Shown here one piece after another: positions 1 through 8,827 of a stretch of 64,000 nucleotides of DNA (the stretch's first letter is position 1; each line of letters starts with the position of its first letter). The stretch covers positions 62,001-126,000 of the forward strand of contig JAQXTL010000002.1 of NCBI GenBank assembly GCA_029219465.1, given 5' to 3'. The notes below the pieces were generated by a model. It was not told the origin of the DNA. It ran no database searches and saw nothing but the letters and a program-made list of their open reading frames with translations. Position numbers and translations under genes: made by a program. This DNA is from Methanobacteriaceae archaeon (lineage in GTDB: Archaea; Methanobacteriota; Methanobacteria; Methanobacteriales; Methanobacteriaceae).

Positions 1-1
1 G

Positions 2-820
2 TCAGTTTTACTCATTTTAGGCAATCTTTTAGAAGTAGTATTTAGATTACAAATGGGAATCAAACTTAACACTGTGTTTTGTTCTATGACTAACACAATG
101 AGTTCTACAAGCATTTTACATACTCACTTGTTAAAGTCCATTTTAGGAGAAGTTATAACTAAAATAATGGGGCCATTCGTACAAAGCAATATTAACACAG
201 GAGTTGGACTATATTCATACGTACCAACTGTTGGTTTTTTAATAATTTTACTAATTCCAGTACTGTTTATTACACTTACATTTGCAAATCAAAAAAGACC
301 ATGGCCAACAGCAATACTTCTTTCATTCTTCTCAAGCTGCCTCATTATCGGAGCAATCGATGGAGGATTATGGGGAACACCTGCAATGGTGGGAATAATT
401 GGAATCTGGTACATTTATAGAAACGGATATTACTTAAACGAGTTTATTGCATCAATTCTAAACGATAATAAACTTTTAAAAGAAAATGAAAAGATACCTG
501 CACCTTATCAAAAAGATAAATTAAGCAAAAAAAGATTTATCTTAAACATAGCATTACCAATTCTTGTGATTGTACTAATGTTATTTTTGAGATGTGGTAT
601 TGGAATAGCTGGAGCAGAAGTGGACTACTACACAGTCAATATAGAAAATATGAGCGATGATGTTGATTTTGGACACATCCCTATGGAAAAAATAGACAAT
701 ACTACATACCATGTTACTTCAAACTACAATGAAATGCAGTTACTTAACGATTTAAAAGTACCTCTAAATAATTCCTGCGAATACTATACGGTTTCATGGA
801 ACATATTTTCATATTTTTAA
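2..820 (+). CDS. partial membrane protein, 5' end outside window
   Basis: The reading frame is open from base 2 with no start codon before the ATG at 53, so the gene most likely begins upstream of the window. The visible part has about four hydrophobic segments: one near the window edge, two around positions 240-430 and one near 540-610. A short charged linker rich in Lys precedes the last one. The C-terminus after it is a small soluble domain of about 65 residues ending in an aromatic tail. I do not recognise the family. An integral membrane protein with an extracytoplasmic C-terminal domain is the safest description. It is followed 40 bp downstream by a transporter gene on the same strand. 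Confidence 0.55.
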   Translation, partial: SVLLILGNLLEVVFRLQMGIKLNTVFCSMTNTMSSTSILHTHLLKSILGEVITKIMGPFVQSNINTGVGLYSYVPTVGFLIILLIPVLFITLTFANQKRPWPTAILLSFFSSCLIIGAIDGGLWGTPAMVGIIGIWYIYRNGYYLNEFIASILNDNKLLKENEKIPAPYQKDKLSKKRFILNIALPILVIVLMLFLRCGIGIAGAEVDYYTVNIENMSDDVDFGHIPMEKIDNTTYHVTSNYNEMQLLNDLKVPLNNSCEYYTVSWNIFSYF

Positions 821-860
821 TTTAGATAAAATTTTATATGAATAATACCAAAGAAAACTT

Positions 861-1751
861 ATGAAAAAAATCTATTTAATTTTACCACTTCTTGCAGGAA
901 TGATGTTTGGATCTGGAGGAGTATTCGTTCGAACATTAATGGCAAATGGAATTGATTCAACAACACTTCTTTTTTTAAGATTTTCAATAGCAATTCTTCC
1001 AATATTAATAGCCATTTTAGTAACTGACAGGAATTTGTTTAAAATATATTTAAAAGACATACCTTTGTTTTTAGTTTGTGCAATGTGTATTGTAGGACTT
1101 AACTTATGCTATAATGAGTCAATGGGAAGCATCCCTCTTTCACTGGCAGCAGTTTTATTATCACTTGCACCGATTTACGTTCTTGTAATAGCATATTTTG
1201 CATTTAGAGAAAAAATTACAAATAAAAAACTAATCTGTATGGCTCTAGCTATTTTTGGCTGTATTTTAATGACTGGAGTTTTAGAAACTGATTTAAGTAA
1301 TCTTCCGGTTTACGGAATCATTGCAGGAATTGGTGCGGGGCTGTTTTGGGCAGTTTATCTAATAGCATCTAAAAAATCAATTGAAAATGGAAAACACACA
1401 TTTACAATCCTAATTTACTCAATTGTTTTTATTTCAATAGGATTAATCCCATTTACCAATTTTGGCCAAATTACACATTTCATTTCACTTAATCCAGTGT
1501 TAGTTATAGTGTTTTTAATAATGCACTCAACATTATCATTTGCACTTCCATATATCTTCTCAACTTTAAGTTTAAACTATATAGACTCTGGAATTTCATC
1601 AATAATGCTATCAGGAACAGAACCTTTTGCAGCACTCATATTCGGATTGATATTCTACTCAGAAGTTCCAACATTTATGATGTCTTGCGGATTTATATTG
1701 ACAATAATTGCAATGATGGTGTTAAGTAAAACTGAAAATGTTGAAAATTAA
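861..1751 (+). CDS. EamA/DMT-family drug-metabolite transporter
   Basis: A 296-residue, very hydrophobic protein with about ten membrane helices arranged as two repeats of five. This is the layout of the EamA (DUF6) branch of the drug/metabolite transporter superfamily. The N-terminal repeat opens with an FGSGGVFVR segment, and the second repeat has the GAGLFWAVYLIASKK segment typical of the family. Members export or import amino acids, nucleobases or other small metabolites across the cytoplasmic membrane. The substrate cannot be read from the sequence. No strong ribosome binding site precedes the ATG, so a leaderless or weakly led mRNA is possible. Confidence 0.85.
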   Translation: MKKIYLILPLLAGMMFGSGGVFVRTLMANGIDSTTLLFLRFSIAILPILIAILVTDRNLFKIYLKDIPLFLVCAMCIVGLNLCYNESMGSIPLSLAAVLLSLAPIYVLVIAYFAFREKITNKKLICMALAIFGCILMTGVLETDLSNLPVYGIIAGIGAGLFWAVYLIASKKSIENGKHTFTILIYSIVFISIGLIPFTNFGQITHFISLNPVLVIVFLIMHSTLSFALPYIFSTLSLNYIDSGISSIMLSGTEPFAALIFGLIFYSEVPTFMMSCGFILTIIAMMVLSKTENVEN

Positions 1752-1797
1752 TGAATTTTTACAAAAACTTATTAATTTAAAAAATAAACCTTAACAT

Positions 1798-3699
1798 ATG
1801 ATTTTAAGCATTATTATACCTACTTACAATGAAGAAGATTATCTTCCAGTTCTTCTGGATAGTATTAAAGAACAGAATTTTGACGATTATGAAGTTATTG
1901 TGGCGGATGCTAATTCAAAAGACCGCACACGTGAAATTGCTGAAGAATACGGTTGTATAGTAGTTGATGGGGGATTACCTGCTGTAGGTAGAAATAATGG
2001 TGCTAAAGTTGCAAAAGGAGACATTTTACTTTTCCTTGATTCTGATTTAAAATTAACCGATGATTATCTAAGAGATGTTATCTATGAATTTAAAATGGAA
2101 AGGCTTGGAATTGCAATTACTCGTATGAAACCGCTTTCAAACAAAGTTGAAGACAAGCTATTCCACGATTTTGCTAATTACTTCATGATTAGTGTTGAAA
2201 AAATTAAACCACATGGTGCAGGATGTTACGGAATAATTGCAAAAAGATCACTGCACGAAGAATGCAATGGATTTGATGAATCATTGACATTTGGAGAAGA
2301 CACTGATTATATTGAAAGATTAGCTAAAAAAGAACGTTTTAGAGTTTTAAGAAATGCAAAAATTGGTGTTTCAACAAGAAGATTGGAAGAAGAAGGACTT
2401 ACCACATTAATCAGACAATATGGAAAAAGTACAGTTAATGATTTTTTAGGCAAAAGAACTGAAGCTAGTGACTTAAACTATAACTTTGACCATGGCCGTG
2501 AAAAAATTAGTGAAAATAAAATGTCCAAACTTGAAAAAGGTGCAGAGAAGTTAAATAGTATTAGAGAAACTTACGGCGATTCAAAAGAAAAGGCAAGTGA
2601 AGTAAAATCCAAATTAATTAGTAGCTCAAAACGTGAAAGAGATAAAAAAGTAGTCTTTTATTGTGTTTGCGGTGAAGGAATGGGTCATGCAATAAGAACT
2701 GGAGTAATTGTTGATCAAATAAAAGACGACTATGATGTTTACTTGTTTTCAAGTGACAGAGCTTATGAATATCTTAAATCCAAATTTGACAACGTATACA
2801 AGATTGGAGGATTTAATACAGTTTATATCAACAATAAAGTTAATAATTTAAAAACTCTTGCAAGTGCTTTAAAGAGAAATCCTTCAAATATGAAAGCAGG
2901 ATACGAAACATTGTATAAAAAAGCAAGAAAACTTAAACCAGACGTTATTGTAACTGATTTTGAAATTTACGCAACAGTAGTATCAAAACTTCTCAGTATT
3001 CCATTAATCAGCTTAGATAATATTCATATGATTACTCAAACAAAAATTGACTATCCAAAAAAGCATTATGCTGAAATGGTTAAAGCAAAAGGAGTAATCA
3101 AAACTTATGTCGTTAAACCAAAAGTACATATCCTTACAAGTTTCTTTTATCCAAGAGTAAGGACTAATAAAAACGCAATTATCTATCCGCCAATTATACG
3201 TGAAGATATAATGAAATTAGAACCTACACAGGGCGATCACGTAATTGTATACCAGACAAGTAAAGAAAGTGGACAGTTAGTTCGCAAGTTAAAATCACTT
3301 AGTAATGAAAAATTCATTGTTTACGGATTTAACAAAAACGAAGTTGACGGCAATTTGACCTATAAAGAGTTTAATGAAGATGTATTCTACGATGATTTAG
3401 CATCATCAAAAGCAGTTATCTCAAATGGAGGATTTACATTCATATCTGAAGCAATATATCTTAAAAAACCTATTTATTCAGTTCCAGCTATTGGAAACTT
3501 TGAACAGACATTAAACGGATTTTATGTTGAAAAACTTGGATATGGAGAATACCATGAAACTATGAATGCTGCTAAAGTTAAAAAGTTCCTCTCCAGACTT
3601 CCTAAATACCAAAGAAAGCTTGAGACTGTTAAAAAGACAAATAATGATGGAATCATTCGTGAATTGAAATACAGAATCGAAAAGTATTCCAAAAATTAA
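1798..3699 (+). CDS. two-domain glycosyltransferase (GT2 fused to MJ1255-type GT)
   Basis: A 633-residue protein with two catalytic modules. Residues 1 to about 220 form a family 2 glycosyltransferase, starting SIIIPTYNEEDYLP, with the metal-binding D-x-D at Asp81-Ser-Asp83. A charged linker follows. From about residue 283 a second module begins with VFYCVCGEGMGHAIRTG, the nucleotide-sugar transferase fold of the MJ1255/MurG-like group. Near its end it has the diphosphate-binding segment SNGGFTFISEAIYLKKP. There is no membrane anchor. The protein probably adds two successive sugars to a lipid or surface glycan at the inner face of the membrane. Donor and acceptor are unknown. Confidence 0.85.
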   Translation: MILSIIIPTYNEEDYLPVLLDSIKEQNFDDYEVIVADANSKDRTREIAEEYGCIVVDGGLPAVGRNNGAKVAKGDILLFLDSDLKLTDDYLRDVIYEFKMERLGIAITRMKPLSNKVEDKLFHDFANYFMISVEKIKPHGAGCYGIIAKRSLHEECNGFDESLTFGEDTDYIERLAKKERFRVLRNAKIGVSTRRLEEEGLTTLIRQYGKSTVNDFLGKRTEASDLNYNFDHGREKISENKMSKLEKGAEKLNSIRETYGDSKEKASEVKSKLISSSKRERDKKVVFYCVCGEGMGHAIRTGVIVDQIKDDYDVYLFSSDRAYEYLKSKFDNVYKIGGFNTVYINNKVNNLKTLASALKRNPSNMKAGYETLYKKARKLKPDVIVTDFEIYATVVSKLLSIPLISLDNIHMITQTKIDYPKKHYAEMVKAKGVIKTYVVKPKVHILTSFFYPRVRTNKNAIIYPPIIREDIMKLEPTQGDHVIVYQTSKESGQLVRKLKSLSNEKFIVYGFNKNEVDGNLTYKEFNEDVFYDDLASSKAVISNGGFTFISEAIYLKKPIYSVPAIGNFEQTLNGFYVEKLGYGEYHETMNAAKVKKFLSRLPKYQRKLETVKKTNNDGIIRELKYRIEKYSKN

Positions 3700-3771
3700 T
3701 TTTTAAAAAAAAGTCTGATTAAAAAAGCATTAATAATTGCTCAATTAATCAATAAAATAATTAGAAAGTTA

Positions 3772-4788
3772 CTATAAAGTAACTCCCATTTCTAATTGTT
3801 CAGTTAATTCTTTATATCTGTTTCTGATAGTTACTTCAGTAACACCTGCAATTTCAGCAACATCTCTTTGGGTTTTTCTATCACCAAGTAAGACAGATGC
3901 GATGTATAATGCAGCTGCTGCTACACCAGTAGGACCTCTTCCTGAAGTTAAACCTTTTTCCATTGCTTTTTCAATAATTTCAATAGCTTTGGATTGTGCT
4001 TCACCAGAAAGTCCGAGTTCTGATGCAAATCTAGGAACGTAATCTACTGGAGAAGTTGGTGGCAATTTAATATTTAATTCACGAGTTAAGAACCTGTATG
4101 TACGACCTACTTCTTTTTTAGATACTCTAGATACTTCAGCAATTTCATCTAATGTACGTGGAACATTACAACGTCTACATGCAGCATATAATGAAGCAGC
4201 TACTACTCCTTCAATACTTCTTCCTCTGATTAATTTGTTGTCCACTGCACTTCTGTAAACTACACTAGCAGCTTCCCTTACACTTCTTGGAAGTCCTAAT
4301 CTTGAAGAGTCACGGTCAAGTTCACTTAAAGCGAAAGCCAAGTTTCTCTCAGTTGCTCCGGAAATCCTAATTTTCCTTTGCCATTTTCTTAATCTGTACC
4401 ATTGTGCTCTGTTTCTTGCAGGAATATCACGACCGTAGATATCTTTGTTTCTCCAATCGATCATGGTACTTAAACCTTTATCGTGAATGGTGTAAGTAAT
4501 TGGAGCACCTACTCTAGTACGTTTATCTCTTTGTTCATGGTCGAATGCTCTCCATTCAGGACCCATATCTACGAGATTTTCATCAATAACTAATCCACAT
4601 CTTTTACATACAACTTCTGCTCTTTCGTAGTCCCCAACTAATTCAGTTGAACCACATTCAGGACAGACGGTGAGTTCTTTAGAACCTTCTTCACCACCAC
4701 GTGCATTAGCTCTTTGTGCTCTTCTCCCACGTCTTTCTCTTCTTGGATCTCTATCTACTTTTTGTGTTGTGGTTTGTTCTGGCGTGAT
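3772..4788 (-). CDS. tfb: transcription initiation factor IIB (TFB)
   Basis: Archaeal TFIIB bridges TBP bound at the TATA box and RNA polymerase. The zinc ribbon has C-P-E-C and C-K-R-C (Cys42, Cys45, Cys61, Cys64 counted from the start used here). It is followed by the B-reader region and two cyclin-fold repeats (about 135-230 and 235-338), each with a GRS- or GRG-type turn. The only in-frame ATG (4566) lies after the zinc ribbon and cannot be the start. No in-frame ATG, GTG or TTG exists back to the TAG at 4804-4806. A strong GGAGG (4794-4798) stands 5 bases before an in-frame ATC (4786-4788) and 8 before ACG (4783-4785), so I place the start at the ATC. The gene overlaps the end of gar1 by 34 bp, so the two are probably cotranscribed. 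Confidence 0.9.
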   Translation of the reverse strand: MTPEQTTTQKVDRDPRRERRGRRAQRANARGGEEGSKELTVCPECGSTELVGDYERAEVVCKRCGLVIDENLVDMGPEWRAFDHEQRDKRTRVGAPITYTIHDKGLSTMIDWRNKDIYGRDIPARNRAQWYRLRKWQRKIRISGATERNLAFALSELDRDSSRLGLPRSVREAASVVYRSAVDNKLIRGRSIEGVVAASLYAACRRCNVPRTLDEIAEVSRVSKKEVGRTYRFLTRELNIKLPPTSPVDYVPRFASELGLSGEAQSKAIEIIEKAMEKGLTSGRGPTGVAAAALYIASVLLGDRKTQRDVAEIAGVTEVTIRNRYKELTEQLEMGVTL

Positions 4789-5057
4789 CTCATCCTCCTT
4801 CTTCTAGTCTTTTTGGATTTTGGTTTTGATACAAATAGTTTCTCACCACATTTTTTCGCAATTTCATCCCTATTAGCAAATCTAAATAATCTAATTGACA
4901 CATAAGGATGGGCTGTAGGTCCAAAAACATAACCTACTTTACCAATTTTCTTCTTGTTACTATTAAACACTATAGCCCCCGGTGACGGAGTCTTGGTTGT
5001 ACGAGCTATTAATTTACCTGAGTTTGCAATATGCAAACTTTTACCTAATAATTTCAT
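4755..5057 (-). CDS. gar1: H/ACA RNA-protein component Gar1
   Basis: A 100-residue basic protein. Gar1 is part of the archaeal H/ACA ribonucleoprotein (with Cbf5, Nop10 and L7Ae) that makes pseudouridine in rRNA. The six-stranded barrel is recognisable from motifs such as [11 protein letters not shown] and [20 protein letters not shown]. The last 30 residues are a Lys/Arg-rich tail. The 3' end overlaps the TFIIB coding region in another frame, and the GGAGG inside the basic tail doubles as the ribosome binding site of tfb. A gar1-tfb pairing on one transcript links ribosome modification and general transcription. Confidence 0.88.
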   Translation of the reverse strand: MKLLGKSLHIANSGKLIARTTKTPSPGAIVFNSNKKKIGKVGYVFGPTAHPYVSIRLFRFANRDEIAKKCGEKLFVSKPKSKKTRRRRMRSRQNKPQHKK

Positions 5058-5154
5058 AAAATCAAATCTGTATCAGTTATATATAATGAAGATGGAGTAT
5101 ATAAACTTATCGATATATTTATATATAAACATTGAATTCTATTTAAATGTTTTA

Positions 5155-5898
5155 CTATTTCTTTTCAAAGACAGCAATTTCTGATAAAGTAGCACCTTGT
5201 GAAAGTTTGTTTATAATGTTTAGTTCCTTGATTTTAACACCTAATGCACCAACCATTGTTTTTGCAAATAACTCTTGAGGAATAACGACAACACCACATT
5301 CATCCCCAATGAAGAAGTCTCCTGGATTAACTTTAAATCCATTAATGTCCAATGGTTCATTTAAACTGCCTAAACCTAAAGCAGAACCTGCATTAGGACA
5401 GAAGTTAGTTGAAAATATTGGGTAATCCATATACAATAAAGCATCAAGATCGCGAGCTGAACCATAAATGACAGTAGCTTTAATACCATTGTCACGAGCA
5501 CAAATTGAAGCAAGTTCTCCCCATATTGCTTTATCATCATTATCTACTTTGAAAAATAAGATGTCATCTTCCTGTGCTGCATCGATTGCAAGTGCAGAAG
5601 TTCCCCAATCATCACTAGTAGTTTCTGCTGTAAAAATTCTTCCATAAACTTTTTGATTGTTGACAGGTTTGATTTCCTGAATAACACCAGATCTTCTGGA
5701 AATAGAATTGAATGCATCTGAAACCTGACATGAAGATACATTTTCCAAAAGAGAATGTAAGTGAATATACTGCTTATAGTTATCTCCTCTGAATTTTAAA
5801 TCATCTACAGTAACACCATCTAAGCATATTTCATCAATATCAACACGTTTGTTCAAATTTTTACTTTTATTTAACATATTCTTCGGATTAACTGACAT
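5155..5898 (-). CDS. RraA-like family protein
   Basis: A 247-residue protein of the RraA / dimethylmenaquinone methyltransferase-like fold. The core begins about residue 55 (SSCQVSDAFNSIS). It includes the GELASICARDNGIKATVIYGSARD stretch that carries the family's G-x-x-A and R-D signatures, then the G-D-x-x-x-G-D-x-x-G-V-V-V-I-P segment. Family members include aldolases for 4-hydroxy-4-methyl-2-oxoglutarate/oxaloacetate and RNase E regulators, and in some archaea the domain is joined to hexulose phosphate synthase. The N-terminal 50 residues are an extension without a recognised domain. A role in methylation is unlikely despite the old family name. The exact reaction is not known. Confidence 0.75.
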   Translation of the reverse strand: MSVNPKNMLNKSKNLNKRVDIDEICLDGVTVDDLKFRGDNYKQYIHLHSLLENVSSCQVSDAFNSISRRSGVIQEIKPVNNQKVYGRIFTAETTSDDWGTSALAIDAAQEDDILFFKVDNDDKAIWGELASICARDNGIKATVIYGSARDLDALLYMDYPIFSTNFCPNAGSALGLGSLNEPLDINGFKVNPGDFFIGDECGVVVIPQELFAKTMVGALGVKIKELNIINKLSQGATLSEIAVFEKK

Positions 5899-6301
5899 AA
5901 CTTCACCAAATTTTCACTTTATGTTATACTTTATATATTAGTTATTCTAATAAATAATAATTGTAGTATTTTAAGAAATACTTAAACATTATTATATACT
6001 CAATAGAGTTAATTTACATATCATTATTATTAAATTCATTTATTAATTTATTATATATCAAAAGACAGGAGTTAAAAAAAGTATTAAGGAAAAATTATAA
6101 CATCATATTAAAAAAAAAACAATCTATAAAAGATATTAAAACCTTGATATTAGACTTCTGCAAATGTATAAACTCTTTTTTAGTGTATAATAGGTCTATA
6201 AGACTGATGAAATATGATTATCATATAATTTATGCAAATTTACCAAATAAGTTTTAGTATTACATAAATTATCCTGATTAATAAGCTTAGGAGGCTTAAA
6301 A
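5899..6301. other. AT-rich divergent intergenic region
   Basis: A 403-base non-coding stretch between the divergent RraA-like gene and dnaG, strongly AT-rich with many A and T runs. Several TATA-like segments are present on both strands and presumably hold the two promoters. The last bases contain AGGAGG at 6290-6295, a strong ribosome binding site for dnaG, flanked by a small AAGC/GCTT inverted repeat. I see no convincing RNA gene, repeat array or small coding region. Confidence 0.6.
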
Positions 6302-7558
6302 ATGGGAAAAGGAGAAGAATTAACAACAACTAAATACTTAATTCATGCTCAGATTACTGCTAATGGTATTGTTGAAAAACCAGACGTTGTTGGTGCAGTA
6401 TTCGGGCAGACTGAAGGATTACTTAGTAATGATTTAGATTTAAGAGAACTTCAAAGAACTGGAAGAATTGGAAGAATTCAAGTTAACATCCGTTCAAACA
6501 GTGGAAGAGCAAAAGGAGAAATTGTAATTCCATCCAGTTTAGACAGAGTTGAAACCGCCATTCTTGCAGCATCTCTCGAAACTATTAACCGTGTAGGTCC
6601 TTGTGAAGCTCAAATTCAAACTTTAAGAGTTGAAGACGTAAGAGCTGTTAAAAGAGAACAAGTTGTAAACCGTGCAAAAGAAATTTACAAAAACATGGTT
6701 GAAAGCGTTGGTCCTACCAGCATTAAAATGATTGAAGAAGTCAGAGAAGCTATGCGTATTCATGAAATCTCTGAATATGGTGAAGATCATTTACCTGCAG
6801 GTCCAAGTATTCACTCTTCCGATGCAATTATTGTAGTTGAAGGACGTAGTGATGTTTTAAACTTACTTAAATATGGTATTAAAAATACTGTTGCTGTTGA
6901 AGGTGTAAGTGTACCTCAATCAATTGGAGAATTAAGTAAAAAGAGAACTACAACTGCATTTGTTGATGGGGACAGAGGCGGAGAACTCATTTTAAAAGAA
7001 CTTTTACAAATTGGTGAAGTTGACTTTATTACCCGTGCACCAAAAGGAAAAGAAGTTGAAGATTTAGAAAAAGACGAAGTTTTAGTTGCACTTAGAGACA
7101 AAGTTCCTACTGCACAATTCTTAGCTACTACTAACATCTTAAACGACAGTCCTAATAAAAAAGAACACGGTAAAAACAACCGTAACAACAAGCACAACAA
7201 TCACAATAAAAAACAAAAATATAACAATAACCACCATCATGAAGAAAAAACTCCAGAACCAGTTATTGAAGATGACGAAGTAAGCTTAATGAAAGATATG
7301 GTTAAAGAATTCGAAGGCACTGGTATCGGAGCTATTTTAGATGAAGCATTAAACATAACCAAAGAAGTTGAAGTAGAAAACCTCTACGAAGAAATTAAAA
7401 ATATCGAAGGAAATGTTGATGCTGTAATTTTCGATGGTGTTATCAGTCAAAGATTAATTGATGTTGCTTCACAAAAAAATATTAAAAAATTAGTTGCATT
7501 CAAATCTGTTGACATTGTTAAAAAACCACATAACGTTAAAATTATAACTATAAACTAA
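6302..7558 (+). CDS. dnaG: archaeal DnaG-type primase/exosome subunit
   Basis: A 418-residue archaeal DnaG. In archaea this toprim protein binds the RNA exosome (an adaptor with Csl4/Rrp41) and has primase activity in vitro. The N-terminal region (to about residue 150) includes VNIRSNSGRAKGEIVIP. The toprim core runs from about 172 to 250, with AIIVVEGRSDVLNLL (catalytic Glu) and AFVDGDRGG (D-x-D). Between residues about 283 and 320 lies a low-complexity insert of Asn, His and Lys. The C-terminal 85 residues are the usual archaeal extension. The start has AGGAGG 6 bases upstream. A hairpin terminator follows. Confidence 0.93.
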   Translation: MGKGEELTTTKYLIHAQITANGIVEKPDVVGAVFGQTEGLLSNDLDLRELQRTGRIGRIQVNIRSNSGRAKGEIVIPSSLDRVETAILAASLETINRVGPCEAQIQTLRVEDVRAVKREQVVNRAKEIYKNMVESVGPTSIKMIEEVREAMRIHEISEYGEDHLPAGPSIHSSDAIIVVEGRSDVLNLLKYGIKNTVAVEGVSVPQSIGELSKKRTTTAFVDGDRGGELILKELLQIGEVDFITRAPKGKEVEDLEKDEVLVALRDKVPTAQFLATTNILNDSPNKKEHGKNNRNNKHNNHNKKQKYNNNHHHEEKTPEPVIEDDEVSLMKDMVKEFEGTGIGAILDEALNITKEVEVENLYEEIKNIEGNVDAVIFDGVISQRLIDVASQKNIKKLVAFKSVDIVKKPHNVKIITIN

Positions 7559-7561
7559 ACT

Positions 7562-7586
7562 TGAGAACTAAGCATTCTCATTTTTT
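7562..7586 (+). terminator. hairpin with T-run after dnaG
   Basis: TGAGAA (7562-7567) pairs with TTCTCA (7575-7580) around a 7-base loop, followed directly by six T. It lies just past the dnaG stop codon and before the ribosome binding site of the biotin transporter gene. Confidence 0.55.
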
Positions 7587-7613
7587 CTATTTTCATAAAT
7601 GGAGGAATTAAAT

Positions 7614-8222
7614 ATGAATATTAATATGGAAAATTATTACAGTGCTAGAAAAAATATATTCGAAAGAATTCAAGATGCTAGTACTACAACCAAAGTACTT
7701 ATGTCCTTAATGATGGCATGTTTTACTGGTATAATGGCACAAATCATTATCCCACTCCCATGGACTCCAGTACCAGTTACTGCTCAAACATTTGCAGTTT
7801 TATGCTCAGGTTTATTATTAGGTAAAAAATATGGATGTTTAAGCCAAATCTTCTACATTGTTTTAGGTACCGCATTCATCCCATGGTTTGCAGGAATGAC
7901 TGGTGGAATTGAAGTATTACTTGGATCCAACATCGGATTCCTTGTAGGATTTGTAATTGCATCCTACTTCGTTGGATTTATATCTGAAAAATATGCAAGC
8001 AGCCGCAGTTTCACAAAAATGGTTGCTGTTATCTCAGTTGCAAACTTTGCACTTATCTACATACCAGGACTTTTAGGTCTTGCTTTATGGTTAAATATGC
8101 AAGGTAGTGCTGTTGGTATCTTTGATTTATTAATGATGGGTCTTATACCATTCATTATTGGAGATATCGTAAAAATCATTGGAGCAGCTTCTGTTTCCAA
8201 AGCATTTTTACCTAAAAACTAA
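7614..8222 (+). CDS. bioY: BioY biotin transporter substrate-binding subunit
   Basis: A 202-residue membrane protein with about six helices, the S component of an energy-coupling factor biotin transporter. The family hallmark PLPWTPVPVTAQTFAVLCSG is split across positions 7752-7811, and GLLLGKKYG follows. It captures biotin in the membrane. Energising ATPase (BioM) and T (BioN) subunits are not next to it, so it either shares a general ECF module or works alone, as some BioY proteins do. The start is set by GGAGG at 7601-7605, 8 bases before the ATG at 7614. The earlier ATG at 7599 lies inside the ribosome binding site. Confidence 0.92.
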   Translation: MNINMENYYSARKNIFERIQDASTTTKVLMSLMMACFTGIMAQIIIPLPWTPVPVTAQTFAVLCSGLLLGKKYGCLSQIFYIVLGTAFIPWFAGMTGGIEVLLGSNIGFLVGFVIASYFVGFISEKYASSRSFTKMVAVISVANFALIYIPGLLGLALWLNMQGSAVGIFDLLMMGLIPFIIGDIVKIIGAASVSKAFLPKN

Positions 8223-8250
8223 AAAGGTTGATTTAACCTTTTCTTTTTTT
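8222..8250 (+). terminator. hairpin with T-run after bioY
   Basis: AAAAGGTT (8222-8229) and AACCTTTT (8235-8242) form an 8-bp stem with a 5-base loop, followed by C and seven T. It begins immediately after the bioY stop codon. Confidence 0.65.
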
Positions 8251-8271
8251 ATTTATTCTTTTTTTGATAAT

Positions 8272-8676
8272 ATGAAACTAATTTTAAGAGGACATCACTT
8301 ATTATGTCTTAAAGGTTTTCAAGGATATGGCTATGATGAAAACTTCACTAAAAACATGATTGATGTTAATTCCAAAAGAAAAATGGAAAATACAACAATT
8401 ACACTTACCAACAGCCCAGATGATGTGTGCAAAGCTTGTCCTAATCTAAAAAACAATGTTTGTGAAAATGAAAAGCAAAATGAAAAAATCGTTTTTATGG
8501 ACAATGAGGTATTAAAAAAGATTGACTCTAAAAAAGAGTATAATTCCATTGAATTATTTGAAAAAATTGATGAAATTTTCACAACAAAAGAAAGTGTATC
8601 CACAATTTGTGCTAAATGTATGTGGCATAAAGAATGTTTATTTTATCAAAAATTAGCAAAAAACCAAAAACTATAA
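8272..8676 (+). CDS. DUF1284 cysteine-rich protein
   Basis: A 134-residue protein of the DUF1284 family, thought to bind an iron-sulfur cluster. It opens with the characteristic LILRGHHLLCLKGFQGYGY. It then has grouped cysteines (V-C-K-A-C-P near residue 50, C-x6-C within 20 residues, and I-C-A-K-C-M-W-H-K-E-C near the C-terminus) that could hold an Fe-S cluster or zinc. The function is unknown. The ATG at 8272 starts exactly at the family N-terminus. A reading frame reaching back into bioY is not meaningful. No Shine-Dalgarno motif is visible, so the transcript may be leaderless. Confidence 0.8.
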   Translation: MKLILRGHHLLCLKGFQGYGYDENFTKNMIDVNSKRKMENTTITLTNSPDDVCKACPNLKNNVCENEKQNEKIVFMDNEVLKKIDSKKEYNSIELFEKIDEIFTTKESVSTICAKCMWHKECLFYQKLAKNQKL

Positions 8677-8687
8677 ATAGTACATTA

Positions 8688-8700
8688 CAAATATATATTA
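8688..8700 (+). promoter_or_regulatory. TATA box for tRNA-Gln
   Basis: An AATATATATTA-like element centred near 8694 lies about 28 bp upstream of the first tRNA base, the usual distance for an archaeal TATA box driving a stable RNA gene. Confidence 0.5.
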
Positions 8701-8722
8701 AATGTTGTATGTATTACAATAT

Positions 8723-8794
8723 AGTCCCGTAGGGTAGTGGTAATCCTTCTAGGCTTTGGACCCGGAGACGGCGGTTCGACTCCGCTCGGGACTA
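8723..8794 (+). tRNA. tRNA-Gln (anticodon TTG)
   Basis: A cloverleaf can be folded. The acceptor stem AGTCCCG (8723-8729) pairs with CGGGACT (8787-8793), with A8794 as discriminator. The T arm is GCGGTTCGACTCCGC, the D arm starts GGGTAGTGGTAATCC, and the anticodon loop CTTTGGA gives TTG, reading CAA/CAG. The first pair is A-U, a feature of archaeal tRNA-Gln charged through GatDE. The anticodon stem CTAGG/CCCGG has a T-G pair and one A-C mismatch. The CCA end is not encoded. Confidence 0.9.
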
Positions 8795-8827
8795 TTACTT
8801 TTATAAACTTTTTTTTACTGATATTTT

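Noticed and set aside
6276-6301. Riboswitch-like hairpin in front of dnaG
   Set aside because: Only a five-base AAGC/GCTT type repeat surrounds AGGAGG. It is too small to call a regulatory RNA.
7599-7613. Upstream ATG at 7599 as the bioY start
   Set aside because: It lies within the GGAGG ribosome binding motif. The ATG at 7614 has correct spacing and the family N-terminus.
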